DNA from: Branchiostoma lanceolatum
Taxonomy: Eukaryota > Chordata > Leptocardii > Amphioxiformes > Branchiostomatidae
Assembly: GCF_035083965.1 (NCBI RefSeq)
Contig: NC_089736.1
Coordinates: 3,243,001 to 3,307,000, forward strand
DNA: 64,000 nt
Reading direction: 5' to 3'
Shown here: in pieces, positions 1 to 12,420 of the stretch
How the letters are laid out: each line of letters begins with the position of its first letter
Numbering within the stretch: the stretch's first letter is position 1
Made by a program: the position numbers and the translations under genes
Notes under the pieces: model-generated
Databases searched by the model: none
What the model saw: only the letters and a program-made list of their open reading frames with translations
Told to the model about the DNA's origin: nothing

Positions 1-1300
1 CAATTGACCGACCTGCCGATTGATTGATTGATTGATTGATTGAGTATGGTCTTTATCATCATGACTTTTGTTATATTCACCAATCATCGCCATGAAACAA
101 GCTAGGCCTTTGGACACACCAATTTCTTTTGCCGGTTCTCAGACTTCAAAAGATAAATTTAATACAAAACTGGAGGAGCAACAATTGAAACATAGTTCAA
201 AGGCAATGTCTGACAGACCGTCCGAGTGAGACACAGTTTTAAGGAGTCACTGTAAATACCGTCGGTACATGACTTGTAGTCCTAATCTTTTCTCCCAGCT
301 CTGTTTTCTTTGTTTAATTTTTACTTAGAAAAGGTAGAGAACCATGGAAATAAAATGGTGTTCAGTACCCTTATGTCCTGAAATATCTATATCATCAAAC
401 ATGTACATGTAATGACATTCAGTGTTCAAGTTTTCAGAATCTTCCCTCAGCGGTGTACTCCTGTGTGCAGCTCAAAAGATGTAGACAAGAGGAAACGGGA
501 TGCAGCAAATGCACACCAAGGACATTTCTAAGGGATTAATTTAGAGCATACTACAGTACTACAGTGCTACAGTACACTGTACCTATTGACAAAATCACCG
601 ACAGTTCTTACTTAATATTAGGCAAATATTTCACCATGTTACAACAATGAAAAACCCATATATATATTCCTGGAGTATAATTATATATCATAAATTCATA
701 ACATAAAAAAATATTTTCCAGTTCTCTTTGATTCTTCTTTCAGAAAAATCACTTTGCATTATTTATCAAGTTACTGTTACTGTATCATTCAACCAACAAT
801 TAAATAACTTCAAAACTCTTCTAATATTTCCATACTGCATTACAGAGTACAATTTTTACTAACTTGAAGATGACAAAAATCATCAGCTTTTGAATGTTTG
901 ATTGATTGCATCTGCCAAACTGATTTTATCACATTCTCAGGCAGGATTTAAATCTAATTTCCGACAAAATGGAAAAATTGGACCATGACGTCAAAGAAGT
1001 GGTGGATTCCTCAATCATTGAGCTACATGTATTCAGTAGAAAATTTGGGTATTACATGTAGTCCATTCATGTTAGAAATAAGTATAATCCTTCTAGTGAA
1101 TGAATTCCACCAACATTATTGCACTTTCCAGCTATGCTTTATTAAAAACAAAACAGCCCGGAGGTGGTAACAGGCATATTTCAGGCTTAGTTCCAAGAAA
1201 TCAGCTTCAGAGTTATTATACTAATTGAAGAAGATGTAATAGTTAAAAATTTTACATCACAGTATTAGACTCAGTGGGTCAGTGAAGCATCTAGAATGTT
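1..1300. other. Noncoding sequence, no gene seen
   Basis: AT-rich DNA with no ORF that looks coding and no splice-bounded open frame that I could support. A short GATT microsatellite lies at about 19-43. The longest ORF (985-1170) has no family features. Confidence 0.6.
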
Positions 1301-1304
1301 ATCC

Positions 1305-1500
1305 TGTGATGACGATTTTCCAATGAAAGACACCATGACACTGAAGAATCGTGCAATGACGTCTTTGAGTGGAAAATCGTGTTACGATCATGAACTCTAT
1401 CACTGGAAAATCACGTAAATGACGTCTATTGCTGGAAAATCCCGCAGTGACGTCTTTCACTTGAACATCGTGTGATGGCGTCTTTCAATGGAAAATTATC
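1305..1500. repeat. Degenerate short tandem repeat with TGACGTC cores
   Basis: About five imperfect units of roughly 30-40 bases, each containing a form of 'ATGACGTCTTT' followed by 'TGGAAAATC'. Several units carry TGACGTC, the CRE/ATF palindrome, but this follows from repetition and is not evidence of regulation. Confidence 0.6.
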
Positions 1501-1558
1501 ATGGTGGTGATCTTTATTACATATCAGAAATTTATGAGGATTTTGGGAAGTGTAAGAA

Positions 1559-1665
1559 GAGGGATGGGCTCTGCCTTCCAATACCGTGCCCTAGAGGCTA
1601 GACACGGTAGATAACATCCCACTTCCCTACAGCCTCAAAAAGGCTATGGGATTACCTGTATCTTT
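1559..1665. repeat. Dispersed SINE-like fragment
   Basis: A GC-richer block with the composition of dispersed invertebrate repeats: 'ACCGTGCCCTAGAGG', an internal ACACGGTAGATAACATCCCA stretch, and a short hairpin 'AGCCTCAAAAAGGCTATGGG' at its end. It has no coding potential. Assignment to a mobile-element family is an impression. Confidence 0.4.
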
Positions 1666-2483
1666 TTATGAGGATTTTCATATTATACAAAATTATATGC
1701 TACAGTGAAACCTCTATTCTCTCTGCATGCAGATACAACCGTATTTAGCCACCCACACCCCCACACAAGTGCATGAAATGAACGGTCCCTGATGAGATAC
1801 GCCTTACTGCAGACATGACGCATTGCTGACACAGTCTGTAAATGGGCTGGGCATGAGCAAGTCAGTACTACGCTTAGCATACTTAGTCTCAGACAGCACA
1901 GCAAATTGTAAAATTATGCAACATGTATAGTACACGTAATGATCATGACTGCATATGTTAGTCAAAATACACCATGAATTACATTTTCAAGAAGATATGA
2001 TAATCATTGCTCAAAAGGGAATAATCTATAGATGAGAATGAAGTCATTTTTTTTCAATGAAACAATCAAAATGTTATCTGAACCAAAATGTCATTGTACA
2101 CAGTCACTGTGGCAAAAAATTAGTCTCATCTGTGCAGACTGAGATATCAATTATATGTTTACTGCGGAGATGTTAAAATTAAACACAGTATACATGTTAC
2201 GTATGATTGAAATATCCTTATTTTCATTTTTTTGCTGTCATTTAGTTGTGTGACTCTTCAGGACAAGAAGCCGTCACTACTTGACAGAATGTCATAATCA
2301 TGTTATCATGGCTGGACATTGTGCACTTTCATCCCCAGCTTCCATCTCCCTGCCCTTAATGCAGCTTCTTCCAGGGTTGGTTTAAAAAGCTACTTGTGGC
2401 TCTCATCCTTCCATCAGAAGGATATACTTTGAAATACCAATGGAGTGGGACAAAGTGGAGTGGATTAGAGGAATGTAGGCAAA

Positions 2484-2649
2484 ATAGCAGTTACTCAAGC
2501 AACTGAATATGATTTTGGAAATGGTCATACGTTTCAAGTAGCACCCATTACTTTTTGTCAGTGACACAGCGTAAAGTAGCGGATACTATATTTTGACAGT
2601 TTCCAAAATCATATTTTTATCCAGTTACTTGTCAATGAGTAACTGCTAT
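2484..2649. mobile_element. Inverted-repeat (hairpin) element, family H1
   Basis: The ends are inverted copies: ATAGCAGTTACTC at the left and GAGTAACTGCTAT at the right. The inner arms also pair (GATTTTGGAAATGGTC against CAGTTTCCAAAATC). A second copy lies at about 58150-58323. There is no internal ORF, so this is a nonautonomous MITE-like or foldback element. Confidence 0.7.
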
Positions 2650-3599
2650 TTGGTGTATCTTATTACTTGGCTGTCTAACCTTCATTGATGCGGAGGAATG
2701 TACATGTAGGTCACAATTTTTTCCTAGAGCCCAGACTGATGTTTTACCATTTCAAATATAAAAGTGACATGTAAAATTTTACAACAGGATTGCAGATGAA
2801 TTTTAGACATCATGACAAAAATTATCTTGAAATTTAAAAAGATACTTTTCCTCACAGTGTGTTAGGGAACTGTGTTAAAAGGCATTTCAGAAAAGAAACA
2901 GTGTCTTCTAGTCTGAGAGGAACATGGGACTTGATTAAATTATTTTCTCTCCACTTCAAATGAAAATACTCTGGCCACTCAGATCATTAATTTTGTACTC
3001 ACTGTGGTTGTCTTTAACGATGAAACATGCCCTTGCCTTGATGTAACATGCTGACACTAAATACTAGCTTTTTCTTACATGACATGGTGAATCCATTAAA
3101 GGCAATATAAACATATGCTCATGGGATGACAATGCAAATATCCAATTTCGCTTCCAAATCCTTAAAACATGTACCTCTGACACAAAACTGTGAGAAAAAA
3201 ATCCATTGAGACATGTGAGTGACGGCAAACTGTTATATCCTAATTTTGCTAAATGTCATTTATGCAAATGATGTTCCAATGATCTATCCTCAGAGACCCA
3301 TTTTCAGTCACTGCTGGTGTCTGAAATGTCTGCTTCTTTTAAACACCCTCTAAAGCTGTTTACTTCGTATGATTTAGATTTCTTTTGCAAATTCAGGCCT
3401 GTAGGCCAATTACAATGGTACAGACAAAATAACATAGATAGTATATTCCATAATCTGTTTCCATAATCTGTTGTTGCTACATACATGTACATTACTGGGG
3501 AGTTTGACATCTTTCTGGAGGTAGTGTCTTTGAAAAGTCCCACATTTTTAATGATTTGTGGGTTTTGTGATTTAGTAGAAATGTAGTTCTTTGGGAGGT

Positions 3600-3985
3600 T
3601 TTCTAGATGATGAAAGCTTGTGAGATTGTGGAAACTGTTTCAAAAAGCCTGTTTCTTTCAGCCTCGTTATGAGGGCATTTACGAACAAAAATTAATGCAT
3701 TTTTCACTTTCACAGCTCGTATCCTGGGTGTCTAACCTTCATCGACGCTCTGTCCCATGTTTTCCGCGTTCCTAACACCCTACCTTGGTGAGATTGTGGA
3801 AACTGTTTCAAAAAGCCTGTTTCTTTCACCCTGGTAATGAAGGCAAAAGAAACGCATTTCATTTTCCCCTGCATCCTGGCCTATGGATGTCTAACCTTCA
3901 TCGACGAACTGTCCCATGTTTTCCGCGTTCCTAACACCCTACCCTATCGGGCCTCTCTGAAACCTGATCCATCCATTTTCCCCCG
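3600..3985. repeat. Tandem duplication of a unit of about 165 bp
   Basis: 'AGATTGTGGAAACTGTTTC' occurs at about 3626 and again at about 3789. Each copy is followed by 'GTCTAACCTTCATCGACG', 'GTCCCATGTTTTCCGCG' and 'TTCCTAACACCCTACC'. The 64-codon ORF at 3837-4031 is a by-product of the second copy. Confidence 0.7.
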
Positions 3986-4159
3986 CATCATGCAATCGGG
4001 ACAAGCTATTATGTACCGACACCGGAAATAGAATACCCCTGGGAATACCCAAATCACCACCACCAATCAGACGCTTACGTTACCCTCCCGCGGAACCATC
4101 TATCTCCAGCTTACGGCTGTCAAACGCACAGCATCATCCGCGGTACTTTAGACACACTC

Positions 4160-4880
4160 AAGTCTCAGGGAGAGGGGAATGTACATATTTTGTCAAGTTG
4201 CATGTACATGTACATTCTTTTGCAGTATGGTTGTTTTAAAACTGGGCTTCTAAAATTCATCAAAGCACATCATATCCGGCACTTGCAGTGTGGCTGTTTT
4301 AAAAGTGGGCAACTAAAATTCATCAAAAAGCATCATCCTCGGTACTTTAGAAATACTCAAGTCTCAGGAGAGGGGGATTTGCATATATTGTCAAGTAACA
4401 TGTACATGTGCATTCTTTTGCAGTTTGACTGTTCTAAAACTGAGCTACTAAAATTCATCAAAAAGCATCATTTCTGGTACTTAAGACAAACACGATCTCA
4501 GAGAGCGAGAGACATTCATATTGTTTGTCAAGTTACATGTACAGGACCGGTGCATTCTTTTGCAAAATGGCTGTTTTACAACTGAGCTACTGAAATTCAT
4601 CAAAGCGTATCATATCCGGTACTTAGACTTACTTGATTCTTGGAGAGGAGGAAATTTTGTCACGTTACATATACATGACTTTGTGCATTCTTGTGTAGTA
4701 CCGTTCGTTTTAAAACTGGGCTTCTAAAATGTATCAACGTGAGTCATATCCAGTGCTTAGACTTACTTGAATCCAGGAGAGAGGGAAATTTATATTTTTT
4801 TTCATGCTACATGTACATGTGCATTCTTTTGCAGTATGGCTGTTTAAAACTGAACTAATAAAATGTATCAAAGCACATCA
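4160..4880. repeat. Tandem repeat array, unit about 130-140 bp
   Basis: About five units, each with 'ACATGTACATG', 'CATTCTTTTGCAG', 'TTAAAACTG' and 'AAATTCATCAAA(A/G)' followed by 'CATCATATCCGG'. The 'CATTCTT' landmark recurs near 4213, 4411, 4553, 4684 and 4822; the first gap holds an extra partial unit. ORFs through it (4190-4585) repeat the same peptide and are not genes. Confidence 0.75.
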
Positions 4881-5089
4881 TATCCAGTACTAAGTCTTAC
4901 TCAAATCTTGGGCAGAGCAAAGTTTCTTGTCAAGTTACATGACATTGTATGTGTTACTGCAGCAGATGTATCAGCTAGTCTACCATTATACCACAACTAC
5001 TGTAATAGCAGCAACACACATACATATGCAGGTTCTACAACTTCAGCAGCTACACATGTACAGCTGCTGCACTTATGTAAACATCTGCA

Positions 5090-5875
5090 GTAGATGTACA
5101 TGCATTGGCTTAGCACACCACGACTACACATGTATCAATCTGCATCAGTTGCTGCACAATGTACAGAAATGTGCATCTGCAGTAACTGCGCATATACAGC
5201 TACGGCATCTGCATCTGCGGCAGATGTATTGGCTAGTCTACCACACCACAGCTACACATGCATCAATCTGCATCAGTTGCTGCACAATAAAAAATGACTA
5301 ATGTACAGCAATGTGCAACAGCATCTGCATCTGCAGCAGATGCCTTGGCTAGTCTACCGCACCACAGCTACACATGTATCAATTCTGCATCAGTTGCTGC
5401 ACAATAAAAAATGAATAATGTACAGCAATGTGCAACAGCATCTGCATCTGCATCTGCAGCAGATGCCTTGGTTAGACTACCACAACACAGCTACACATGT
5501 ATCAATCTGCATCAGTTGCTGCACAACAAAAAATGACTAATGTACAGCAATGTGCAACAGCATCTGCATCTGCAGCAGATGCCTTGGCTAGTCTACCGCA
5601 CCACAGCTACACATGTATCAATTCTGCATCAGTTGCTGCACAATAAAAAATGAATAATGTACAGCAATGTGCAACAGCATCTGCATCTGCATCTGCAGCA
5701 GATGCCTTGGTTAGACTACCACAACACAGCTACACATGTATCAATCTGCATCAGTTGCTGCACAACAAAAAATGACTAATGTACAGCAATGTGCAACAGC
5801 ATCTGCATCTGCAGCAGATGCCTTGGCTAGTCTACCACACCACGGCTACACATGTATCAATCTGCATCAGCTGTG
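5090..5875. repeat. Satellite with higher-order (dimeric) structure, 116/123 bp
   Basis: The landmark 'CTACACATG' recurs near 5124, 5252, 5368, 5491, 5607, 5730 and 5845. From 5368 the spacings alternate 123, 116, 123, 115, so the true repeat unit is a dimer of about 239 bases. Copies are nearly identical within each dimer class. Units carry GCATCTGCATCTGCAGCAGATGC, itself a partial palindrome. The Tyr/Gln/Ser/Ala-rich ORFs across the array are by-products. Confidence 0.85.
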
Positions 5876-5879
5876 TCGT

Positions 5880-7380
5880 ACATACCCCGTATCTGCTTTT
5901 CTGATTCTGAAATGCATATTTCCTTTCACCGGTCACCTGTAGTGGGGAAGGTACCAAAGAATGACACATGCATGTATGATATGATATGGGGCCGGGACGG
6001 ATCCATATGCATATCATCGTTATACAATGATATCACACAACATCATGCCCCGCCGGAGAGATGATGCTGTGTAATATGGAAGACATGGAATGACATGGCA
6101 AAAAGAACAATGTCATGAAGAGCAGAAAATTACATGATTAAAATTGGAATCATACAGCAAGGTCGTATGACATGCTGCTACCTGTAATTAATGTACATAT
6201 TGGATGGATGTTTGTTACGTTCTCATCGTTACTGTATGTATTGTTATTTTGATGTTGTATTTGTATGTGATAAGCAGTCCAGAAAGACTAGTGATGTGCC
6301 TTAGGGCCCATCGATGATGGATTTTCTTCAATAAAGATCAATAAAGTTCAACTTCAAGGTCGTAAGTCTGTTGAAAGCCATTCTGAAACTGTTAAAATGT
6401 GATGAATAATCTAAATCAATTAGGTTTCTGCATCTAAAATAAATTATCTGACAACCTAACTCTGGGGGTTACAGGATAGGTGTGGATTAACACTATCTGA
6501 GGTAAAGATCGTCCTCATGGAAACTGGTATCATTGTTAATACACAGAATAAACTCCTGCTAGGTCGACAGATCACACATTAAGGCATCCCAATGTCATCA
6601 ATACTCTTACAGATACAGTATGGTACTGCCTAGAGAGAAACTATAGGGTTCACTACTAGGTGGGATATTGAAATCATCAACACAAAATGTTTAAACTGGT
6701 TGTTCTAAAATAACTCTCTGTCATGATCATTGCTATATTTGTCAACTACCAGTACTTGGTGTGTTACACCAAAGGGCGGTTGTACCGGCTATACAGATAC
6801 AGACAGGTACTTCTCTGTAATACAGATATCAAGATCGGAAATGTATAATTATTTAAAAAAAAAATAGACTACATTTTTGTCCTATACATGTAACTTCTCA
6901 ATGTTCTCAAACCTTCTAGATTGCGCATCTGTAAGTGATAGCTATGTGTAACTTCTAGCACTTTACATGCCTGAGTACACCGAAACTTCCTCTAAGTGCT
7001 TATGCATCCATTATGATAATGAATTGCTGTCATCTGAGACACTAATGAGCATCTTTTACAAAGTGCACTTAAAACAGGATTAAACCTCCTGCAATGTGTC
7101 GAGTCACTAATGACTTGTCCCTTTGACTTTTGTACCCTACTAAGTCACTAATGGTTTGCCCCTTCTAACCTCTGTACCTTGTCAAGTCGTTAACGAGTCC
7201 CAGGTCGTCAGTTTTAGCACCTTATAACGGCCTTAATCATGCCCCTTGATAACCCCTCACACTGTTCTCACTAACAATGGTTTCTCTTTCAATGGAAAAT
7301 TCATTTAATGAGTCCCAACAGACTTTTGATACGAAATTAGCAATTCCCTTTGAATATCCAGATGAAAGCAAACATTGTGT
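5880..7380. other. Noncoding stretch with retroelement 3'-tail-like debris
   Basis: No gene seen. Near 6230-6355 there is a segment ending 'CAATAAAGATCAATAAAG' that resembles the 3' end of a dispersed retroelement. Near 6757-6815 the block 'GGCGGTTGTACCGGCTA' recurs near 50225 (GACGGTTATACCGGCTA), so it is a dispersed repeat fragment. Confidence 0.5.
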
Positions 7381-7389
7381 TATTTTTGA

Positions 7390-7800
7390 AAGTGTTTCAA
7401 GTTTTTCTTTTCAGCAGCTTTCTGAAACTACAATCTGATCTAGTCTAGATCTTTTGAATACCCTCAAAGAAATAGTTTTAAAGAAGTAACACATTATTCC
7501 GAGTGTTTCGAGTTTTTCTTTTCGACAGCATTCTGAAACAACAATCTGGTCTAGTCTAGATCTTTTGAATACCCTCAAAGAAATAGTTTTAAAGAAGTAA
7601 CACATTTTGAAGTGTTTCAAGTTTTCTTTTCAACAGCATTCTGAAAAAACAATCTGATCTAGTCTAGGTGTTTTGAATACCCTCAAAGAAATAGTTCTAA
7701 CGAAGTAACACATGTTTCTAAGTGTTTCAAGTTTTTCTTTTCAACAGCATTCCGAAACAACAATCTGGTCTAGTCTAGGTCTTTTGAATACCCTCAAAGA
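7390..7800. repeat. Tandem repeat, about 110 bp, four copies
   Basis: 'CAATCTG(A/G)TCTAGTCTAG' recurs near 7431, 7542, 7650 and 7761. Each copy is followed by 'CTTTTGAATACCCTCAAAG' and an AGAAGTAACACA tract. Periods are about 108-111 bases. The - strand ORF at 7411-7620 is a repeat by-product. Confidence 0.85.
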
Positions 7801-8404
7801 AAACCTCAGAGTTCTTGAAAGAAGTAACACAATCTTTATAAAATCTTTAAGAGAGAATCAAAGAAATTTATGTATTTCTTAGTGAAGACCTACTTAGAGG
7901 AAAGAAAATGATCACCTTCTGCCACTTTTATACGGTTTTTGTACGTGTGCAGAATAAGTCGCTTTTCAGCACCAAGGACAGGTAAAAATCAAAAATCATG
8001 TTGTTGGGCGTTCTACTTTATGGTTAGTAAAATGAGCAGTGCTCCTGTGCACCATGCTCAAGCATCACTAGTTATGTGTATGCCTTGCAGACACTTTTGA
8101 TATCATCATAAAAGTGTACATCAGAAGAAAATATTGATACCCTACACATAATAAAGATGATGACAGTTGTGGATACTGGTGATGACCCATACTTGCCAAA
8201 GTATGATTATTTTGATTATTTAGAATATCACAGTTGGAATTTAAAGTACATTTTATTTCCTCAATGCACCCTTCAAGAACTCCATTCGTAGGATATTTCA
8301 GCTTATATCAACAATTTATCAAAAATAAAAGCTGCCCTTTTACTAATCAAAAAATGCTACTATTTTCTAGTGAAGGTCTGGAATATTTTGTGATCCATTA
8401 TAAT

Positions 8405-8805
8405 TCCCCTACTGTTATCTCTTTGACAGCTATAAAATTGTCTAACAAATGGATAAACACAATGTCATTTTCTGCTGTCTTTATGACAGCTATGAAATTT
8501 TCTGACAAATGGATAAACCCTATGTTCTCTTCTGTTGTCTCTATGCCCTTTTCTGTTGTCTCTTTGACATCTATAAGATTTTCTAACAAATGGATAAACC
8601 CAATGTCCTTTTCTGCTGTCTCTACGACAGCTATAAGATTTTCTGACAAATGAATAAACCTTAAGTCATTTTCTATTGTCTTAATGACAGCTATAAATTT
8701 TCTAACAAATGGATAAACCCTATGTCCTCTTCTGTTGTCTCTATGTCCTTTTCTGCTGTTGTTTTGATAATGATAGCCATAAAATTTCCTAACAAATGGA
8801 CGAAC
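8405..8805. repeat. Tandem repeat of about 60 and 80 bp units
   Basis: 'ACAAATGGATAAAC' and its variants recur near 8445, 8505, 8585, 8645, 8704 and 8790. They are preceded by 'TGACAGCTATAA' and 'TTTTCTG(A/C)'. Because the unit is about 60 bases, both strands show long open frames (8234-8653 +, 8398-8649 -); neither is a credible gene. Confidence 0.8.
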
Positions 8806-9070
8806 CCTCCGAAATCGGTGCCGCAGAAGATGATGTCATACATCCTCTCCGCTGCTCATTGACCGTACCGTGCTCCGCCATTCAGAAAATAAATCCGCCT
8901 GCCAGAGCTGCGTACGGAGTCACCGGGGATGGATTTCTGCCGACTCATCATTATCAACGCATCATTGAAGCCACTACAAGTGTGTCGGGGGATCCATCGC
9001 CGGCGGTGATCTCGCCACCCACGCATCCGCGGGGACGTTCAACCCACCCACGCCAACATCAAATCCCATG
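8806..9070. other. GC-rich island, possible exon or regulatory block
   Basis: An abrupt change from AT-rich repeats to CpG-bearing unique sequence (GCGTACGGAGTCACCGG, TCGCCGGCGGTGATCTCG). A 92-codon + strand ORF spans it (8796-9074), but it starts within the upstream repeat and matches nothing I recognise. I cannot tell an exon or UTR from an unmethylated regulatory island. Confidence 0.35.
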
Positions 9071-9114
9071 CTAAAATCAAAACCCACGCCAACATCAAAT
9101 CCCACTTCCAAGTC

Positions 9115-9500
9115 CACCGCTTTAGAATAACAATTTCCCTAGTTACATTTACAACTGTGATAGGAAGCCAAGTACTGAATGTTTTTAACTTACTGGAATC
9201 CGTTACAAAGGCAACAGTAGAGATTATAAACTGTTTGTAAAAATAAAAACATGTTTAAAAACTCCTCTAAGGTATATTCTGCCAGACATGGTTCGAGTTC
9301 TAAGCTTTAGAATAACAATTTCCCTTCAGTTAAAAACTGTGACAGACAGCCAGCCAAGTACAAAATGTTTCCAACTTACTGTAATCCCTTAAAAAGGCAA
9401 CAAAAACACAGTATTTCAGTGTTTGTGAAAATAAAAACAAGCTTCCAAACCCTTTAAAGGCATTCATGTAACTATATACTGCCAGACAGGGAATTTCAAG
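9115..9500. repeat. Tandem duplication, about 185 bp unit
   Basis: Two diverged copies begin with 'CTTTAGAATAACAATTTCCC' at about 9119 and 9304. Both continue through 'AACTGTGA', 'CCAAGTAC', 'AACTTACTG(G/T)AATCC' and 'GTGAAAATAAAAACA'. Confidence 0.75.
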
Positions 9501-10265
9501 TCAATGACCTTCTTAGGGATGGAGGTTTTACATGAGTTTTATCTTCTGGGAAGCAGTTTTTAGTGGCCATGCATTTGGAATTCCCTGTACGGCTTGTAAA
9601 AGCCCTAGTTCTCTACATCTGTAAAACCCACATGTAGGAATCTTCCACTGAACTCTAACCTTCAGCATGCTAAGGTAGCCACTTGGCACCTGTACTGGTT
9701 TTGGGGTTAGGCAGCAGGAAGAGGGTTAAGGCTACACAAAATCAATTTGTTGGCTCTCAGATTTTAAAGAATGATGCTGAACTGGAAAATATCAATATCA
9801 AAAAGTGAGGGAAATTGTACATTGTTGTATGTTGGTGAAGTCTAAAGAGAAAAATTATATTTCTTTATTCTAATAATATTCTGATCTACCATATGTCTAT
9901 GTCTTTGCAAAATCTGTTTGAGAATCATCCAAGTAGACATGCACGCTGCCAGTTCAAGCATGAAAGCTGTGTGTCGAGCTCTGTACGGAGATGATGAAAT
10001 GCCTGAAGAAATTACTTGTCTTGTGGCAGCATGATCTCATCGGTACCTATAGGAAATCCATACCAATTACCCCTGCTGAGTAATCTGCAAGGCAGGGTGG
10101 ACGGAAGCAGACATTCTCTCATCACTGCATCATTCCCCATAATGCTGTTAGACGCAGTCGATAGAAGCCCTTCATTGAACAAGGTTCCACCCACGCAATT
10201 CTATCGTACGATATGACATCACCTGCACAGCCCCACCTTCAGGTAAAATGCAGATCATCTGACGT
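9500..10265. other. Noncoding or unassigned sequence
   Basis: No supported gene. Overlapping ORFs of 60-66 codons on both strands at about 10012-10216 coincide, as expected of unconstrained sequence. They show no domain signature and lie beside a tandem repeat. Confidence 0.45.
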
Positions 10266-10660
10266 CTATAAAAGTCTTTCCGGATCATGACTGACAACCG
10301 TGATTCCCAGACATGTTTTGACGTCATAAAACAAGATGCTAATTTTTTTTTGCTTTCGGATAGTTTTGTAGACTTTTTCATTTAAGAATCCCAAACTTGT
10401 AACTTTTCTATCATCAACATAGATTCTTCAGAGCATATAACTGACAACCATGTTTCCCAGGCATGTTTTGACGTCATAAACCAAAATGTTTTTTTTAATC
10501 TTTTCTAATTTGGGGTAGATTTTGATTATAAGACTTTTCCCATTACAATCCCAAATTTGTAACTTTTCCATCAGTAGATAGATTCTACAGACCAAACTGA
10601 CGACGTTGCTTCCCAGACATGTTTTGATGTCATAAACCAACTTTTTTTTTCAATTTAGGG
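10265..10660. repeat. Tandem repeat, about 153 bp, three copies
   Basis: 'CCCAG(A/G)CATGTTTTGA(C/T)GTC' followed by 'ATAAA' recurs near 10305, 10457 and 10612. Copies are separated by 'TTGTAACTTTTC(T/C)ATCA' and a T-rich tract. - strand ORFs (10172-10381, 10428-10640) are repeat by-products. Confidence 0.8.
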
Positions 10661-10975
10661 TCACTTTGACCTGAAAATTCAAAATTTGTTTTTCATTACC
10701 GAAATTAAAATCAAAACTTTTCATTACCAAAATTTGATCACATATATACAAGATTTAGTGTAGTACACATTTTAAAAACAATATTAACCAACTAATGTAT
10801 TTGCCATGACATCCTGTAGGTCATCATAAATGCGATCACTTCTCATGAACCTTCTCCCTACTGAATTACAGTGTGTACACAGTAACTGATACAAATGGAT
10901 GCATGGTCAGGCATGCATATATGATAAGGAGTATATAAGGATGCTGTTTCAGTGACACAGAGACAAAAACAATGC

Positions 10976-11305
10976 TTAGGCCACACCATCTCAATTTCTT
11001 GGTTAACAGAATTTAAAAAAAAATGCTAGATTGGCAAATCAACATGAAAACAGAATCTCAGAGGAAAGTTTGTACTTTGGTGCACACAATTTCAGGGAGT
11101 GAACAGGGTCAGGTGCAAGTTTTCACCCCAGCCTTCTGTTTTCATTACTTTTTTTTTGCTAGAATTTAATTTCTTGGTTAACAGATTTTTTTTTAATTTT
11201 AGTAAAAAAAATCATGAAAGCAGAAGGCTGGGGTGAAAACTTGCACCTGACCCTGTTCATTCCCTGACATTGTGTGCACCAAAGTACAAACTTGTGAACA
11301 TGCAA
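10976..11305. mobile_element. MITE family M1, copy fused to an inverted partial copy
   Basis: Begins TAGGCCACACCATCTCAA and then TTTCTTGGTTAACAGAATTT, the terminus shared with the copies near 23.1 and 23.5 kb. After the internal part (GGTCAGGTGCAAGTTTTCAC), a second TTTCTTGGTTAACAGATTTT appears, and the internal part returns in reverse complement (GTGAAAACTTGCACCTGACC). The locus is therefore a large imperfect palindrome with arms of about 100 bases. No transposase is present. Confidence 0.8.
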
Positions 11306-11840
11306 GCATTAACAATATGCTGAGAAGTGTTTGACCTGGTCTCCTAGTTTTGTTATGATTGTATAACTATTACAAATCATTATTTTACAGTGTTTGACCA
11401 ATTCCGATTTTTCTAGTTGTCGCTGAAAAATGATGACGGAAAATCGTCACTCGAAATGTCCAGAAGTAATCTCAATAATATGTCCTGTTGTTGGGTTTTA
11501 TCTATCAGTAAATTTCATTTACGTGGATGTCTAATTACAAACCATAACCATTGAATGCCGGCAATGTACACAAGTACAATGTAACTATGTTACCTCAACA
11601 GTTATCTGAAACATGATCACATAACCTCCTCTCTATTGCTGATCTAATTCCTGATCATGATCATTTTCCGTCTCTATAACGAGTTTTCCAGACCGAAACA
11701 AAATTACAGATGTGATTATGTCTGCATTATGTCCCCAGTGGTTAGCATGTTACTCAAATGGAGAACCAGCGCTTATGGCAGTTTACATACTAGATACAAC
11801 TTTTAGGTTCATACATGTATGAAAGGATTTTCATAAAAAA
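11305..11840. other. Noncoding sequence, no gene seen
   Basis: AT-rich unique-looking sequence. I saw no tandem structure, RNA gene or open frame worth annotating. Confidence 0.5.
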
Positions 11841-12420
11841 AACTTTTTAGGAATCGGAAAAGGATGACAACTTTCTGGTCCATAAAACAATGACAACTTT
11901 TTGGGGTCAGAAAAGAAATGACAACCTTTTGGGGTCAGAAAAGAAATGACAACCTTTTGGGGTCAGAAAAGAAATGACAACTTTTCGGGTCAGAAAAGAA
12001 TGACAACTTTCAGGTTTGTACAAAGATGATTGTAGGTGCATGAAAAACAATGACAACTTTTCAGTTTCATGAAAGAATGACAACTTTTAGCTTCATTAAA
12101 GGATACAAATTTTTGGGCTCATTTAAGGATGACAACTTGTAGGTTCAGAAAGAAATGACAACTTTTCGGGTTCATATAAGGATGACAGGACAACTTTTGG
12201 GTATTACTAAATAAAAGAAAGACAAGTTTTAGGTTCAGAAGAAAATGACATCTTTTATGTTAATAAAGGAATGACTTGTAGGTTCAGAAACAAAATGTCA
12301 TAAAACAATTACAACTTTTAGGTTCATTAATGGATAACAGCTTTTGGGCTCATATATATAGAATGATGACATAATTTTAGGTTCATACTTCATATACAGA
12401 CAACAACTTTTAAGTTATAG
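11840..12420. repeat. Degenerate minisatellite with ATGACAACTTTT core
   Basis: About 15 imperfect units of roughly 30-40 bases built on 'AATGACAACTTTT' plus 'GGGGTCAGAAAAG' or 'AGGTTCA'. The most homogeneous part (about 11885-12000) has a unit of about 33 bases; flanking units are increasingly diverged. No coding potential. Confidence 0.8.

Noticed and set aside
5090-5875. CRISPR-like array
   Set aside because: Direct repeats with no unique spacers of constant length, in a eukaryotic satellite; there are no cas genes in the window.
8398-8649. Complementary ORFs on both strands with ENLIAVxETAEKDIGFIHL repeats
   Set aside because: A 60-bp tandem repeat keeps all frames in register, so open frames arise on both strands; there is no independent support.
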